A DNA stretch of 64,000 nucleotides from Edaphobacter paludis (GCF_039993895.1 NZ_CP121194.1:868001-932000), one strand, 5' to 3'. Counted from the first letter of the stretch, positions 9,297-18,354 are shown. The notes: generated from the sequence alone by a model not told the origin. Made by a program: numbers and translations.

Positions 9297-10037
9297 ATGC
9301 ATCAAGCTGCCCATGGCCCCCACGGCCAACACACAGACAGCAAACACGTTGAAGGCCACTTCGAATCCAGCGCCACCGTGCGCGACATCGTCATCGGCCT
9401 CTCCGACGGCCTTACCGTCCCTTTCGCCCTTGCCGCCGGTCTCTCCGGAGCTGTCGCCTCCTCGCACATTGTTGTCCTTGCCGGCCTCGCCGAAATTGCC
9501 GCCGGCTCTATCGCCATGGGCCTCGGTGGCTACCTCGCAGCCCGCGGCGACGCTGAACATTACATCTCGGAGCGCCACCGCGAAGAGCGCGAGATCGTCG
9601 AGCGCACCCGCGACGAGGAAGAAGAGATCTACGAGATCTTCGAGCAGTATTCGGTCGACCGCGCCAGCGCCGAGCCGGTCCTCAATGCGCTCAAGCGGAA
9701 TCCCAACCAGTGGGTCAACTTCATGATGCGGTTCGAGCTAGGCCTCGAAGAGCCGCCTGCGAGTCGCGCTCATCGCTCCGCTCTCACCATCGCCGGCTCT
9801 TACATTGCCGGGGGCGTCATCCCTTTGCTCCCCTACATGCTCGTCAGCGACAACCTCGCTGCGCTTAAGCTCTCAATCATCATCACTCTCATAGCCCTCG
9901 CCCTCTTCGGAGCGCTCAAAGGAAAGCTCGTAGGCACCGGCTGGCTCCGCAGTGCCATTCAGACCACTCTGATCGGGGGAGCCGCCGCCGCCGTAGCCTA
10001 TACTCTGGCCCATTTCCTCAACAGCTATCACTCTTAA
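9297..10037 (+). CDS. VIT1/CCC1-family Fe2+/Mn2+ transporter
   Basis: The frame is open from 9219, but ATG 9297 gives a product starting MHQAAHG, a His-rich N-terminus; there is no strong ribosome site. The 246-residue product has the VIT1 layout: the first membrane helix pair with DGLTVPFALAAGLSGA, then GSIAMGLGGYLAARGDAEHY. A charged cytoplasmic segment rich in Glu follows (REEREIVERTRDEEEEIYEI; metal-binding domain in the plant homologue), then two or three C-terminal helices. It should move iron or manganese across the inner membrane. It is transcribed away from the DUF5666 gene and appears to stand alone. Confidence 0.88.
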   Translation: MHQAAHGPHGQHTDSKHVEGHFESSATVRDIVIGLSDGLTVPFALAAGLSGAVASSHIVVLAGLAEIAAGSIAMGLGGYLAARGDAEHYISERHREEREIVERTRDEEEEIYEIFEQYSVDRASAEPVLNALKRNPNQWVNFMMRFELGLEEPPASRAHRSALTIAGSYIAGGVIPLLPYMLVSDNLAALKLSIIITLIALALFGALKGKLVGTGWLRSAIQTTLIGGAAAAVAYTLAHFLNSYHS

Positions 10038-10141
10038 GTGAGCCAGCAACAATCCTCAGCCACGTCACGTGCCAGAAAGCCAACGCTGTGTCTCTTCAAA
10101 GCATCTAATCCAAGTCCTCACCTCCTCAAGCGAGAACCACC

Positions 10142-11452
10142 ATGGCCCCTGCCGCAAGTCTTCCCGCCGTTACGACTCTTCTCACCCGCTACAACGCTAT
10201 CCGCAGAGCGACTACCCACTTCTGCGCTCCGCTCTCGCCCGAAGACCTCATGGTCCAGTCTTGTCCCGAGGCCAGCCCCGTCAAATGGCATCTGGCCCAC
10301 ACCACATGGTTCTTCGAGACATTTGTCCTTCGCGAGCACGTCGCCGCCTACAAGCCCTTCCATCCCGACTTCTATTGGCTCTTCAACAGCTACTACAACT
10401 CCCTCGGCGATATGCCTGAGAAAAAGCTCCGCGCCTCCTTCTCCCGCCCTCCTCTCGATGCCATCCTTCGTTACCGCGCCCACGTCGACGCCGCCATCGA
10501 CCGCTTCCTCCAGCAGCCTGTCGTCGAGCCAGCCATTCAGCGCATCACCCTCGGTCTCCATCATGAGCAGCAGCATCAGGAACTGATCGCCACCGACATC
10601 AAGCACGCCTTCTTCACCAATCCTCTCCACCCGGCCTACCTCGAAGCACCGCAGTCGAAGAATGAAGCCATCGCCCCGCCGCTGGAATGGTCCAGTTTCT
10701 CTCCCGGCCTGACCCAGATCGGACTTGCCACCGATCCTGCTGGTATCTACGCCTTCGCCTTTGACAACGAAACCCCGCGCCATCCGGTCTACATCGCTCC
10801 CTTCGCGCTCGCCAACCGCCTCGTCACCTGCTCCGAGTATCTCGCCTTCATCGACCAGAACGGCTACGAACGTCCCGAACTCTGGCTCTCCGAGGGCTGG
10901 ACCACGATGCGCGCCGAGGGCTGGCACGCCCCGCTCTACTGGCAGCGCGACAGCAACACCAAATCCGGCTGGCGAATCTACACCCTGCACGGCTTTCAGC
11001 CGCTCGAACACATCAGCGAAACCCCGGTCTGCCATCTCAGCTACTTCGAAGCCGACGCCTATGCTCGCTGGACCGCCCACCGCCTTCCCACCGAGTTCGA
11101 GTGGGAATACGCCGCCACCCACTCCGTTCCGGCTGGTGGCACCCAAGCCAATCTTCTCGAGTCGGGCAACCTGCATCCCATCTCGGCCAGCCACGCTCCC
11201 GGTCTCCAGCAGCTCTTTGGCGACACATGGGAGTGGACTCAGTCCGGCTACACCGGCTATCCCGGCTACAAACCCCTCCCCGGAGCACTCGGCGAGTACA
11301 ACGGCAAGTTCATGTCCAGCCAGGTCGTCCTCCGCGGAGGCTCCTGCGTCACCCCGGCGACCCACATTCGACCCACCTATCGCAACTTCTTTGCCCCAGC
11401 CACCCGCTGGCAGTTCTCCGGGCTGCGCCTCGCTAAAGACCTCAGTCGATAG
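10142..11452 (+). CDS. egtB: Ergothioneine biosynthesis sulfoxide synthase EgtB
   Basis: A 436-residue protein. The N-terminal DinB-like domain carries the non-haem iron ligands: KWHLAHTTWFFE (His50/His53) and LGLHHEQQHQEL (His141, His145). A tandem tyrosine motif NSYYNSLG (Tyr84-Tyr85) follows the first helix. The C-terminal formylglycine-generating-enzyme-like domain is complete (LPTEFEWEYAA, GDTWEWTQS, VLRGGSC). EgtB joins hercynine (trimethyl-histidine) with a thiol donor using O2. No egtA or egtC is nearby; acidobacterial EgtB (Chloracidobacterium) is known to use cysteine directly, which probably also applies here. EgtD lies about 900 bp downstream on the same strand. Confidence 0.93.
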   Translation: MAPAASLPAVTTLLTRYNAIRRATTHFCAPLSPEDLMVQSCPEASPVKWHLAHTTWFFETFVLREHVAAYKPFHPDFYWLFNSYYNSLGDMPEKKLRASFSRPPLDAILRYRAHVDAAIDRFLQQPVVEPAIQRITLGLHHEQQHQELIATDIKHAFFTNPLHPAYLEAPQSKNEAIAPPLEWSSFSPGLTQIGLATDPAGIYAFAFDNETPRHPVYIAPFALANRLVTCSEYLAFIDQNGYERPELWLSEGWTTMRAEGWHAPLYWQRDSNTKSGWRIYTLHGFQPLEHISETPVCHLSYFEADAYARWTAHRLPTEFEWEYAATHSVPAGGTQANLLESGNLHPISASHAPGLQQLFGDTWEWTQSGYTGYPGYKPLPGALGEYNGKFMSSQVVLRGGSCVTPATHIRPTYRNFFAPATRWQFSGLRLAKDLSR

Positions 11453-11473
11453 CTATATATCGGCAGTGGAATT

Positions 11474-12166
11474 CTACCTCCCCGCCGCCGCATGATCTCC
11501 ATGACCAGCCGCAGCACCCTTCGTCTGCGCGATAGCGCCTTCCACCACACCAGCAAGCTTAGTCGGATCGTTTGGTCCCTCAGCGGTTCCGCCTACGACT
11601 TGATAGTTGTTCCGAGTCACCACCACCAAAGTCGGCGTGTACTCCACATTCAGCCGCTTGCCGAGATCGTAATCCGCCTGTACCTCACGGGCCAGCAGGC
11701 CTCCGGGATCGATGACAGGCGGCATCTTCTGCCCATGTTGCTGCATCCAGTGGTCCGTAAACTGCCGCAGGTCGTCCTTGCTCGAAATCGACATCTGCGC
11801 CGCAAAGACCGCGCTGCGATACTCGTCGGCAAGTTTAGGGCTCACCTTATCCTGCAGATAGCGTGCATCGACCGCGCCGTCGAATGTCCAGATATGCTGT
11901 GCGAGCGGGAAGTCATACCGCACCAGCGGCACATGATACTGCTCAGCCACCTGCCTCTCAATCGGATGGGCATGCGCACAGGCCGGGCATCCCAGGTCCT
12001 CGAACACGATAATCGCAACTTTGCTTCCCGTAGGCGGCCTCAGAACGGTCGTGTCGCGAAAGTTGTCGCGAGGACCCGTTCCCGCAAACTGCGCCTGCAT
12101 GGTGTGAGGCATGAAAGCCAGCATGACGGCTGCTGCTGCCGCTAATATCGTATTGCGAATCAACAT
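11474..12166 (-). CDS. Exported DsbA-like thioredoxin-fold protein
   Basis: The ATG at 12166 is chosen because AGGAGA lies nine bases upstream; the frame extends further but without a site. The 230-residue product has a signal peptide (residues 1-25, HTMQAQ). A thioredoxin fold follows with CPAC at residues 60-63 (FEDLGCPACAHAHPIE) and a later cis-Pro region (NVEYTPTLVVVTRN). This is the DsbA/DsbG-like layout of periplasmic thiol oxidoreductases. The C-terminus ends in a His/Ala-rich tail. It sits between egtB and egtD but faces the other way, converging with egtB and diverging from egtD. Whether it is tied to ergothioneine is unknown. Confidence 0.85.
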   Translation of the reverse strand: MLIRNTILAAAAAVMLAFMPHTMQAQFAGTGPRDNFRDTTVLRPPTGSKVAIIVFEDLGCPACAHAHPIERQVAEQYHVPLVRYDFPLAQHIWTFDGAVDARYLQDKVSPKLADEYRSAVFAAQMSISSKDDLRQFTDHWMQQHGQKMPPVIDPGGLLAREVQADYDLGKRLNVEYTPTLVVVTRNNYQVVGGTAEGPNDPTKLAGVVEGAIAQTKGAAAGHGDHAAAGR

Positions 12167-12353
12167 CAAGGGTTCTCCTGCACGCAAACTGCCTGCCACG
12201 CTGGTGTAATTCTAACTAGGGCGACGAATCCACACCAGGATCGAGATTGAAAATCCGCTTAAAACCGTCTCAAGCGATAATCGTCTAGCGTTTCTGCTGC
12301 ATCCAATCGACAAAGCGGCCCGGCCGTACCACCCTTACGGAGAGGACTCCCCA

Positions 12354-13391
12354 GTGCCACCTATCGCCGCCTTTACAGAAACCGCCCCGATTTCAGCAAC
12401 TCCCGATACCACCAGCCATGCAGTAGCCGCTGAAGCACGAGCCGGGCTTACCGCCCATCCCCGCACCCTTTCTCCCTGGCTCTTCTACGACGAGGCAGGC
12501 TCCCATCTCTTCGAACAGATCACGCAGCTTCCCGAGTACTATCTGACCCGCACCGAGCGCGGCATCTTGACTGCCCACGCCGACGAGATTCTCCAGCAAG
12601 CCGCCAACGGCGATAAAGACAAGCAGACCCTCACCCTCATCGAGCTAGGTGCCGGCACCGCCGCCAAGACCGGAGTTCTCCTCGCCGCCGCCGTCCGCCG
12701 GCAGGGAAGCGTCGTCTACCAGCCCGTCGATGTCTCCGAAACCGCCCTCGCCGTCGCCAGCAGAAACATCCAGGCCAACTTTCCCGGCGTCACGGTTCGA
12801 TGTCAGGTGGCCGACTACACCCGCGAAGCGCTCCCTCTCGACCGCCTCCCCAACCTGCGTACCTTGGCGCTCTACATCGGCTCCAGCATCGGCAACTTCT
12901 CCCCAGCCGACGCCAAATCTCTGCTCTCGAACGTCCGCGCCCAGCTCCTCCCCGGCGACAAGCTCCTGCTCGGCACCGACCTCGGCCCCAGTCCGCAAAA
13001 GAGTATTGACACCCTGCTGGCCGCTTACAACGACGCCGCCGGAACCACCGCCGCCTTCAATCGCAATGTACTGACCCGCCTCAACCGGGATCTCGGAGCT
13101 GACTTCGATACCGACGCCTTCACCCACAAAGCGGTCTGGAACCCCATCCACTCCCGCATCGAGATGCATTTAGAATCCACGCGCCATCAGCGAGTCCACA
13201 TCCCCGCTAACTCCGCCGGTCCCGCCCTCACCCTCACCTTCGAACCCGGCGAAACCATTCATACGGAAAACAGCTACAAGTTCACTGCTGCCGCCATCGA
13301 AGCTCTCCTCGCCCCGGCTGCCTTCGCCACTACCAGAATTTGGCATGACCCTCAGCACCTCTTCGCCGTGACCTTGGCCACGGCCATTTGA
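12354..13391 (+). CDS. egtD: L-histidine N-alpha-methyltransferase EgtD
   Basis: GTG start at 12354 with GGAGAGG about eight bases upstream; 345 residues. Family signatures are present: SPWLFYDEAGSHLFEQIT then LPEYYLTRTE (residues 40-68), the SAM-binding ELGAGTAAKTG (97-107) and LYIGSSIGNF (173-182). The C-terminus has the EgtD-type NSYKFT segment. The enzyme methylates histidine three times to hercynine, the substrate of EgtB. It is divergent from the thioredoxin-fold gene, separated by 187 bp that probably hold both promoters. With egtB it forms a minimal two-gene ergothioneine pathway; the final C-S lyase (EgtE) is not identifiable here. Confidence 0.94.
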   Translation: MPPIAAFTETAPISATPDTTSHAVAAEARAGLTAHPRTLSPWLFYDEAGSHLFEQITQLPEYYLTRTERGILTAHADEILQQAANGDKDKQTLTLIELGAGTAAKTGVLLAAAVRRQGSVVYQPVDVSETALAVASRNIQANFPGVTVRCQVADYTREALPLDRLPNLRTLALYIGSSIGNFSPADAKSLLSNVRAQLLPGDKLLLGTDLGPSPQKSIDTLLAAYNDAAGTTAAFNRNVLTRLNRDLGADFDTDAFTHKAVWNPIHSRIEMHLESTRHQRVHIPANSAGPALTLTFEPGETIHTENSYKFTAAAIEALLAPAAFATTRIWHDPQHLFAVTLATAI

Positions 13392-13459
13392 GGAGATTGA
13401 TGCCGGGGAGTGCTGTCTTTCACAGACTCATCTCTTAAACATCCGTTGTAACTCAGTTC

Positions 13460-13936
13460 TTATTTTGACGGCTGACGCCGATACTCCCCACTCTTTCCCC
13501 CGCTCTTACTGACCAGCACCACCTCGCGAATGCGGATGCCCTTATCGAGCGCCTTGGTCATGTCGTAGACCGTCAGGGCAGCAATAGAAGCAGCGACCAT
13601 CGCTTCCATCTCCACTCCGGTCCCTGAGACCGTGGCCGCCGTGGCCTCAATCGCAACGCCGCCTGCGACAACGGTGGCCTGCACATCAACAAAGCTCAAT
13701 GCCAGCGGATGACACATCGGAATCAGCTCCGATGTCCGTTTTGCCGCCTGAATCCCGGCAAACCGTGCCACCTCCAGCGGATCGCCCTTGGGGTTCTGCG
13801 GCAGAGCTGCCAGCACGGCTTCGGACAGCTCCACAAACGCTACGGCCACCGCCTCGCGCCGCGTCTCCGGCTTCGCGCTCACATCGACCATATGGGCCTG
13901 CCCGGACTCATCATAATGGGATAGCTTTTCGCTCAT
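13460..13936 (-). CDS. moaC: Cyclic pyranopterin monophosphate synthase MoaC
   Basis: A 158-residue protein, full length for the family. It carries the expected signatures: MVDVSAKPETRREAVA near the N-terminus, FAGIQAAKRTSELIPMCHPL around residues 60-80, and TGVEMEAMVAASIAALTVYDM with DMTKALDKG further on. MoaC converts the MoaA product into cyclic pyranopterin monophosphate, an early step of molybdenum cofactor synthesis in the cytoplasm. It follows moeA by only nine bases on the same strand, so the two are very likely one transcript. It converges with egtD. Confidence 0.95.
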   Translation of the reverse strand: MSEKLSHYDESGQAHMVDVSAKPETRREAVAVAFVELSEAVLAALPQNPKGDPLEVARFAGIQAAKRTSELIPMCHPLALSFVDVQATVVAGGVAIEATAATVSGTGVEMEAMVAASIAALTVYDMTKALDKGIRIREVVLVSKSGGKSGEYRRQPSK

Positions 13937-13945
13937 GCTTCAAGC

Positions 13946-15172
13946 CTACCGCAGCAGCACCGTTATCACATCTCCTGCCCTGAATCGCTCGACATCCGGA
14001 GGCAGCACAGCATAGCAGTTCGCGCGAGCATTGGCTGCAAGATCGCCCGACCCCTGCCACACCACAACGCGAACCTCAGGACGCGCCCAATCACAGGTCA
14101 ACCGCGCGGGCAGGACACGAGTCAGCCCCGGCTTTCCGGCCACATCTTCGCCAAGCGTAGCCTGCGCGAATCGCGGCGGTGAAACTTCGGCCCCTCCCAT
14201 CGCTCGCAGCAGTGGCTCGACGAAACAATGAAACGTCACCTGCGTCGACACCGGGTTCCCCGGAAGCCCAAAGAAAAACTGAGCAGGGAAGCCGCCGCTC
14301 GCCGGAAGCGTGCCAAACACCACTGGCTTACCAGGCTGCATCTTCACGCCGGTGAAGAAAAACTCCGCTTCCATTTCGTGCAGCACCTCTTCGACGAGAT
14401 CGTACTTTCCCATCGACACGCCGCCCGAGAGCAGCAAAAGGTCGCAACTTCGAGCCTCGAGAATGAGCTTTTCCAGATCATCACTCCTGTCGCGCGCAAT
14501 CGGCAGCCGGACGGCATCTCCTCCAGCTTTCGCCACGAGCGCGGCCAAGCCGTAGCTGTTCGAGTTTCTGATCTGTTGCTCGTCCGGCGTCTCATCCAGT
14601 TCCACCAGCTCATCGCCGGTGGCCACAATCGCCACTCGCGGCCTGCGAAAGACGGACAATCCAGACCGACCGCAGGCCGCCGCCAGCGCAATCTCCGCAC
14701 CCCCGATCACCGTTCCCTCGGCAAGCACCACATCCCCGGCGCGAGCCTCGCTGCCGCGCCGTACGATGTTCTCCCCGGTACGCACCATTCGTCCCTGAAG
14801 CAAGAGAATAGATCCATCCCGCAACTCGACATGCTCAACCATCACGACCGCGTCCGCTCCCTGCGGCATGGGAGCGCCGGTCATGATCTCGATAGCCTGT
14901 CCTCGTTGCAGCGGAGCGCTGGTCCAGCGTTCTCCCGCCCGAATCTGTCCGATCAGACGCCGAGGCCCACTCGCATCCTCCGCCCGCACGGCAAAGCCAT
15001 CGCGCGTAGACCGTTCGAATGGCGGCTGATCGCGATCTGCAACCACGGGCTCTGCCAACACTCGGTTAAGGCACTCCAGCAGAGGCGCGCCGTCTGTCTC
15101 CAGCTTGTGCAGGCTACCGGCCTGGCCCCGGACCACCTTCAGCGCTTCATCGAAATCGACTACGTTGGACAT
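13946..15172 (-). CDS. moeA: Molybdopterin molybdenumtransferase MoeA
   Basis: Starts are possible at ATG 15181 and ATG 15172; AAGGA sits eight bases before the latter, which gives MSNVVDFDEALKVV, so I prefer it (408 residues). Motifs: RSTRDGFAV, EIMTGAPMPQGADAVVMVE (residues about 90-115), ATGDELV, LLLSGGVSMGKYDLV and FGLPGNPVST. These define the molybdopterin-binding MoaB/Mog-like domain and the flanking MoeA domains. The enzyme inserts molybdate into molybdopterin. It is the first gene of the moeA-moaC pair. Other Mo-cofactor genes (moaA, moaE, moaD) are not in the window. Confidence 0.94.
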   Translation of the reverse strand: MSNVVDFDEALKVVRGQAGSLHKLETDGAPLLECLNRVLAEPVVADRDQPPFERSTRDGFAVRAEDASGPRRLIGQIRAGERWTSAPLQRGQAIEIMTGAPMPQGADAVVMVEHVELRDGSILLLQGRMVRTGENIVRRGSEARAGDVVLAEGTVIGGAEIALAAACGRSGLSVFRRPRVAIVATGDELVELDETPDEQQIRNSNSYGLAALVAKAGGDAVRLPIARDRSDDLEKLILEARSCDLLLLSGGVSMGKYDLVEEVLHEMEAEFFFTGVKMQPGKPVVFGTLPASGGFPAQFFFGLPGNPVSTQVTFHCFVEPLLRAMGGAEVSPPRFAQATLGEDVAGKPGLTRVLPARLTCDWARPEVRVVVWQGSGDLAANARANCYAVLPPDVERFRAGDVITVLLR

Positions 15173-15206
15173 CTGCCTCATCCTTGGCTCTGATCGCGCT
15201 TAAATG

Positions 15207-15237
15207 AAAAAGCCCCAGACTGCATCGCCCGGGGCCT
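15207..15237 (-). terminator. Rho-independent terminator of the TPR gene
   Basis: Read on the minus strand, a GC-rich stem (GCCCC pairing with GGGGC, extended by G-T and A-T pairs) closes a 14-base loop and is followed by five T residues. It lies between the stop of the TPR gene and the moeA start, so it ends the TPR transcript and separates it from moeA-moaC. Confidence 0.7.
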
Positions 15238-15254
15238 CTTCAGTTAGATCAAAG

Positions 15255-16430
15255 TTACTTCTTTTTGGGAGCCTTGTAGCTCGATTCGACCTTCGCGCCA
15301 ATGCCGGTAAGAATACCCTTCACGTCCGCGGCATGAGGACCATCGGGAGCCAGCGCAAGGTACTGCTGATAGGCCTCGACGCAACCCGGGGGAGCAACGA
15401 TCTTCTGTGTCTTCGGGTCGACGGTTGCCTTCGGAATCAACGACTGGCCCTTGATGTAATAGGCGTCAGCGCGCTTCGGATCGGCAGCGATGGCCTTGTC
15501 GGCTGCTGCACCCGCTTCGTCGAGCTTGCCGGTGTTATAGAAAGTGGCAGCCTCGTTGAAGTAGTACATGCCTGCGTTGGCAGGGTCCGCTGTGGCAGCC
15601 TTGTCATAGGCTGCGGTGGCATCCGCCGTCTTTCCGCTCCTGCTCAACGCCTGTGCGAGCTGGTTGTAAGCCGCCGCCGCCGTCTGCGGATTCGGCTTCT
15701 TTGAAGCAGAATTCAGATCGATCGCCTTTTGGTAGGAGTCGGCTGCATCAGAAAACTTCTTCTGCAATCCCGGATCGGTCGTCGCCGTACCGGTCTTGGC
15801 CGCGGCGTTTGCTGCGCCAAGCTGCGCATCGCCGAGGGCAACCCACAGAATAGCCTCGTCGGGCTTGCTCGCTGTCGCACCCTGCATCGCGGTGATGGCA
15901 GCATCGTAGTTGCCGGCCTTGGTATCTGCCCGCGCCTGAAGCAGCGTCTTGTTCAGGTTCGCAATCTGCGAATTGGCCTTCATCGCCTCTTCGTTCTTCT
16001 TCTTGTACTCTTCAAGCTGCTTCTTCTCGTCCGGAGTCATCTTGTTGATGTATTCCTGGCGGCTCATGTCGAAGTTCACGACCTTATCATCACCATTCGA
16101 CAGGGCCACGTTGTCGTTGAAGTCGATGCTCTTGTCGTCGACAAAGACCACCGCGACATAGTTCCCTGGCGCGACTCCCGTTCCCTTGTAGTCGCCGTTC
16201 TGGTCGATGGGGAAGGTGTACTGATACTTGCGGCTCTTTGCGTCGGAGGTGCGGTCCGTCGTCAGCTTGACGTCGCCCTTGGTGATCGGCTGGTTGATGG
16301 GATTGTTGACGTGGCCATGAATGCTCGCAGTCGCCTGCGCCATGGACCGCGACGGGTGCGCCATCGCGACGACCACCAGCAAGGCGATGGTCAGGGTGCT
16401 TATCTTAAATAATCCGAAATGCTTCTTCAT
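15255..16430 (-). CDS. Exported TPR protein with carboxypeptidase-regulatory-like domain
   Basis: ATG 16430 (MKKHFGLF) is preferred to upstream codons in the same frame because it starts a clear signal peptide (ending MAQAT) with purine-rich GGAGAAG upstream. The product has 391 residues. An N-terminal beta-sandwich (ASIHGHVNNPINQPI, then NGDYKGTGVAPGNYVAVVF) is followed by a charged coiled-coil (TPDEKKQLEEYKKKNEEAM). At least three TPR units follow (GNYDAAITAMQGATASKPDE, YNQLAQALSRSGKTADAT, TGKLDEAGAAADKAIAADPK). It ends in a Lys-rich tail. The role is probably a periplasmic scaffold. It is monocistronic, with its own terminator. Confidence 0.82.
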   Translation of the reverse strand: MKKHFGLFKISTLTIALLVVVAMAHPSRSMAQATASIHGHVNNPINQPITKGDVKLTTDRTSDAKSRKYQYTFPIDQNGDYKGTGVAPGNYVAVVFVDDKSIDFNDNVALSNGDDKVVNFDMSRQEYINKMTPDEKKQLEEYKKKNEEAMKANSQIANLNKTLLQARADTKAGNYDAAITAMQGATASKPDEAILWVALGDAQLGAANAAAKTGTATTDPGLQKKFSDAADSYQKAIDLNSASKKPNPQTAAAAYNQLAQALSRSGKTADATAAYDKAATADPANAGMYYFNEAATFYNTGKLDEAGAAADKAIAADPKRADAYYIKGQSLIPKATVDPKTQKIVAPPGCVEAYQQYLALAPDGPHAADVKGILTGIGAKVESSYKAPKKK

Positions 16431-16519
16431 CACTTTTCTCTTCTCCTGGCCTCTTGGTTGCAGGCGGAAATCGTCATTCTCGAGTTGCTGCACAAAACTT
16501 TTGATGCGCAATTCGCCTC

Positions 16520-17215
16520 TCAGGCGATGGCATACGGTATCGGATCGGTGGCCCCGGCGTCGCGAAATGCGCGCAGCCGCAGAATGCAGCTCTCGCAGAC
16601 GCCGCAAGCCACGGTTTCACCGGAATAACAAGACCAACTTACATGGAACGGAGCACCCAGTTCAACTCCCAGACGGACGATCTCGCTCTTGCGCAGCTCG
16701 ATCAGCGGGGTAACGATGCGAATATCGCCCTCTTTGGTGCCTGTCTCGATGAGCCGATTGAACGCCTCGTAATAGGCAGGACGGCAGTCGGGATAGCCGG
16801 AGCTATCCTGCTCCACCGCGCCGATAAAGACAGTCTTCGCGCCCAACACCTCGGCCCAGCTTACCGCTGCCGAAAGAAAATGCGCATTGCGGAAGGGGAC
16901 ATAAGTGACTGGAATCTCATGGCCGATGCTGGCCTCGTCGCCAGCCACGGGAACGGCGATGCTGGTATCAGTGAGCGCCGAGCCGCCGATCCTGCGGAAA
17001 AGGTCGATCCTGAGCGGCAGCAACTCGCGCACACCCACAATGCGCGCAACCTCCTCGGCAGAGCGTAACTCGCGCGCCTCCGTCCTTTGGCCATAGCTGA
17101 AGTGCAGCGCATAGACGTCATAATCGCGCGCCGCCAGCGAAGCGCAGACGCAGGAATCCATGCCACCGGAGAGGCAGACGACAGCGCGGGGACGGGTTGA
17201 ATCAGGCAAGGTCAT
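16520..17215 (-). CDS. queC: 7-cyano-7-deazaguanine synthase QueC
   Basis: The frame runs to 17287, but ATG 17215 gives a normal N-terminus (MTLPDSTRPRAVVCLSGGMD) and overlaps the upstream gene by only 14 bases; 231 residues. The PP-loop SGGMDS sits at about residues 16-21. ALHFSYGQR and the C-terminal zinc cluster (CYSGETVACGVCESC) are intact. QueC turns carboxy-deazaguanine into preQ0 using ATP and ammonia, in the queuosine tRNA-modification pathway. The other window members, QueD and QueE, lie 16 kb away. It is the last gene of a long minus-strand run and is translationally coupled to DUF2007. Confidence 0.94.
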   Translation of the reverse strand: MTLPDSTRPRAVVCLSGGMDSCVCASLAARDYDVYALHFSYGQRTEARELRSAEEVARIVGVRELLPLRIDLFRRIGGSALTDTSIAVPVAGDEASIGHEIPVTYVPFRNAHFLSAAVSWAEVLGAKTVFIGAVEQDSSGYPDCRPAYYEAFNRLIETGTKEGDIRIVTPLIELRKSEIVRLGVELGAPFHVSWSCYSGETVACGVCESCILRLRAFRDAGATDPIPYAIA

Positions 17216-17495
17216 CCTGAAGGTCCGCGATTTCGGAAGCCCGTTCGGCCGTCGAGGCTTCGTCCGAGGCATCTTCGGATTCGTCAAGAATCAGTCGCGC
17301 CGCGACTTCATCCTGCCGATGTACCTGCAACTGCGCCCAGAACGCCAGGCTGATCATGCTGTTGGCGTGTTCCCCCTCCAGAAAGCACTCGATTCCAGCC
17401 GACTCCAACGCGCCCTTCGCCATCTGCGCGAAGGCCGGTTCCATAAACTCGGCTACCGTTACGTACTCCTCGGGGTCCTGCGATTTCTCTGCCAT
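17202..17495 (-). CDS. DUF2007-type small protein
   Basis: A 97-residue cytoplasmic protein. The N-terminal two thirds match the DUF2007 putative signal-transducing fold: YVTVAEFMEPAFAQMAKGAL, ESAGIECFLEGEHANSM, LQVHRQDEVAARLIL. The tail is acidic and variable. DUF2007 proteins resemble the small PII-like ferredoxin fold, but no ligand is known. It sits 29 bp downstream of the DUF3108 gene and overlaps the queC start by 14 bases, so it is cotranscribed with both. Confidence 0.8.
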   Translation of the reverse strand: MAEKSQDPEEYVTVAEFMEPAFAQMAKGALESAGIECFLEGEHANSMISLAFWAQLQVHRQDEVAARLILDESEDASDEASTAERASEIADLQDDLA

Positions 17496-17524
17496 AGCAC
17501 CGTCCTTTATCTAGTATCTAGTCT

Positions 17525-18271
17525 TTATTTAGTCTCATACGATTGCAGGTGGAAAGTTATGGTGCCCCAGAAGAGCTGGGCACGAATCTGCACAGGCATG
17601 TGGCGTGGATCGTCCGTGTACCAGATCCAGATCTTGCCGCGGTTCTTCACCACACCCTCGTCCGCCGTCGGCTGCACACGCAGCGTCTGAAAAGTTCCTG
17701 CGGGCGTTTTGATCTCTTCGCGCGCCTCGACCTTCATCGTCACCGTGACGGTGCGCATGGAGTCCGCCAGCGGAAAGCTCACCGTCTTACCGACGATCAG
17801 TGGCTGCGACGCCGCATAAAAGATAGCCGAGAGGGAATCGGTGACGCAGGCCGGGATCGACGCCGTCTGCTGCTTTGATGTGCCCTTGACCAGGTTTCGC
17901 TCCACTTGCGTCTGCTTGCCCTGCGAATAGTTAAAGCTCAGATCGCTCGATACCTTGCGGCGCCCCTCCTGCAACTGCTTGCTGAAGCCGGTGGAGCAGC
18001 CTGTCCGCGTGTCGAACCCCGACTGAAATCTATCGACCACAGGAAAGAGCATCGTCACTCCGCCCACCGAATCGGCAGTCGCATCCACCTTCTGCACATT
18101 TCCTTCACGCGTCAGGTGAAAGACGGCTGTCCCGGCAGTAAAAACGCGCCAGTCGACGGTATAGCTCAGCGTCTCCTGGGCAGGAAAGACATATCCCGTC
18201 GGCGGGGGTTGCAACGTGGGAATGGACGACGTCTGCTGCGCGAGCGCCAGCCCTCCGCCAGGCAAGATCAC
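17525..18271 (-). CDS. Exported DUF3108-type protein
   Basis: GTG 18271 is the first conventional start, giving 248 residues, but the frame is open further upstream to a stop at 18364. The in-frame bases just before 18271 encode KSNLLFFASLLLV, which together with ILPGGGLALAQ makes a classic signal peptide. No ATG, GTG or TTG exists there, only CTG codons at 18319 and 18325, so the true start may be non-canonical. The mature part matches DUF3108: ETLSYTVDWRVFTAGTAVFH, TPAGTFQTLRVQP and GKIWIWYTDDPRHMPVQI. The family is periplasmic, a beta-rich fold of unknown role. It lies in the run from waaA to queC. Confidence 0.75.
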   Translation of the reverse strand: MILPGGGLALAQQTSSIPTLQPPPTGYVFPAQETLSYTVDWRVFTAGTAVFHLTREGNVQKVDATADSVGGVTMLFPVVDRFQSGFDTRTGCSTGFSKQLQEGRRKVSSDLSFNYSQGKQTQVERNLVKGTSKQQTASIPACVTDSLSAIFYAASQPLIVGKTVSFPLADSMRTVTVTMKVEAREEIKTPAGTFQTLRVQPTADEGVVKNRGKIWIWYTDDPRHMPVQIRAQLFWGTITFHLQSYETK

Positions 18272-18354
18272 CAGCAGAAGGGAAGCGAAGAAAAGAAGGT
18301 TCGACTTAAACTTGGACAGAGGCAGCTCGCTCGGGTTGAAATGGTTGGGTCTTC

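Noticed and set aside
10118..11365. 415-codon minus-strand frame
   Set aside because: Antisense shadow of egtB, which has intact iron ligands.
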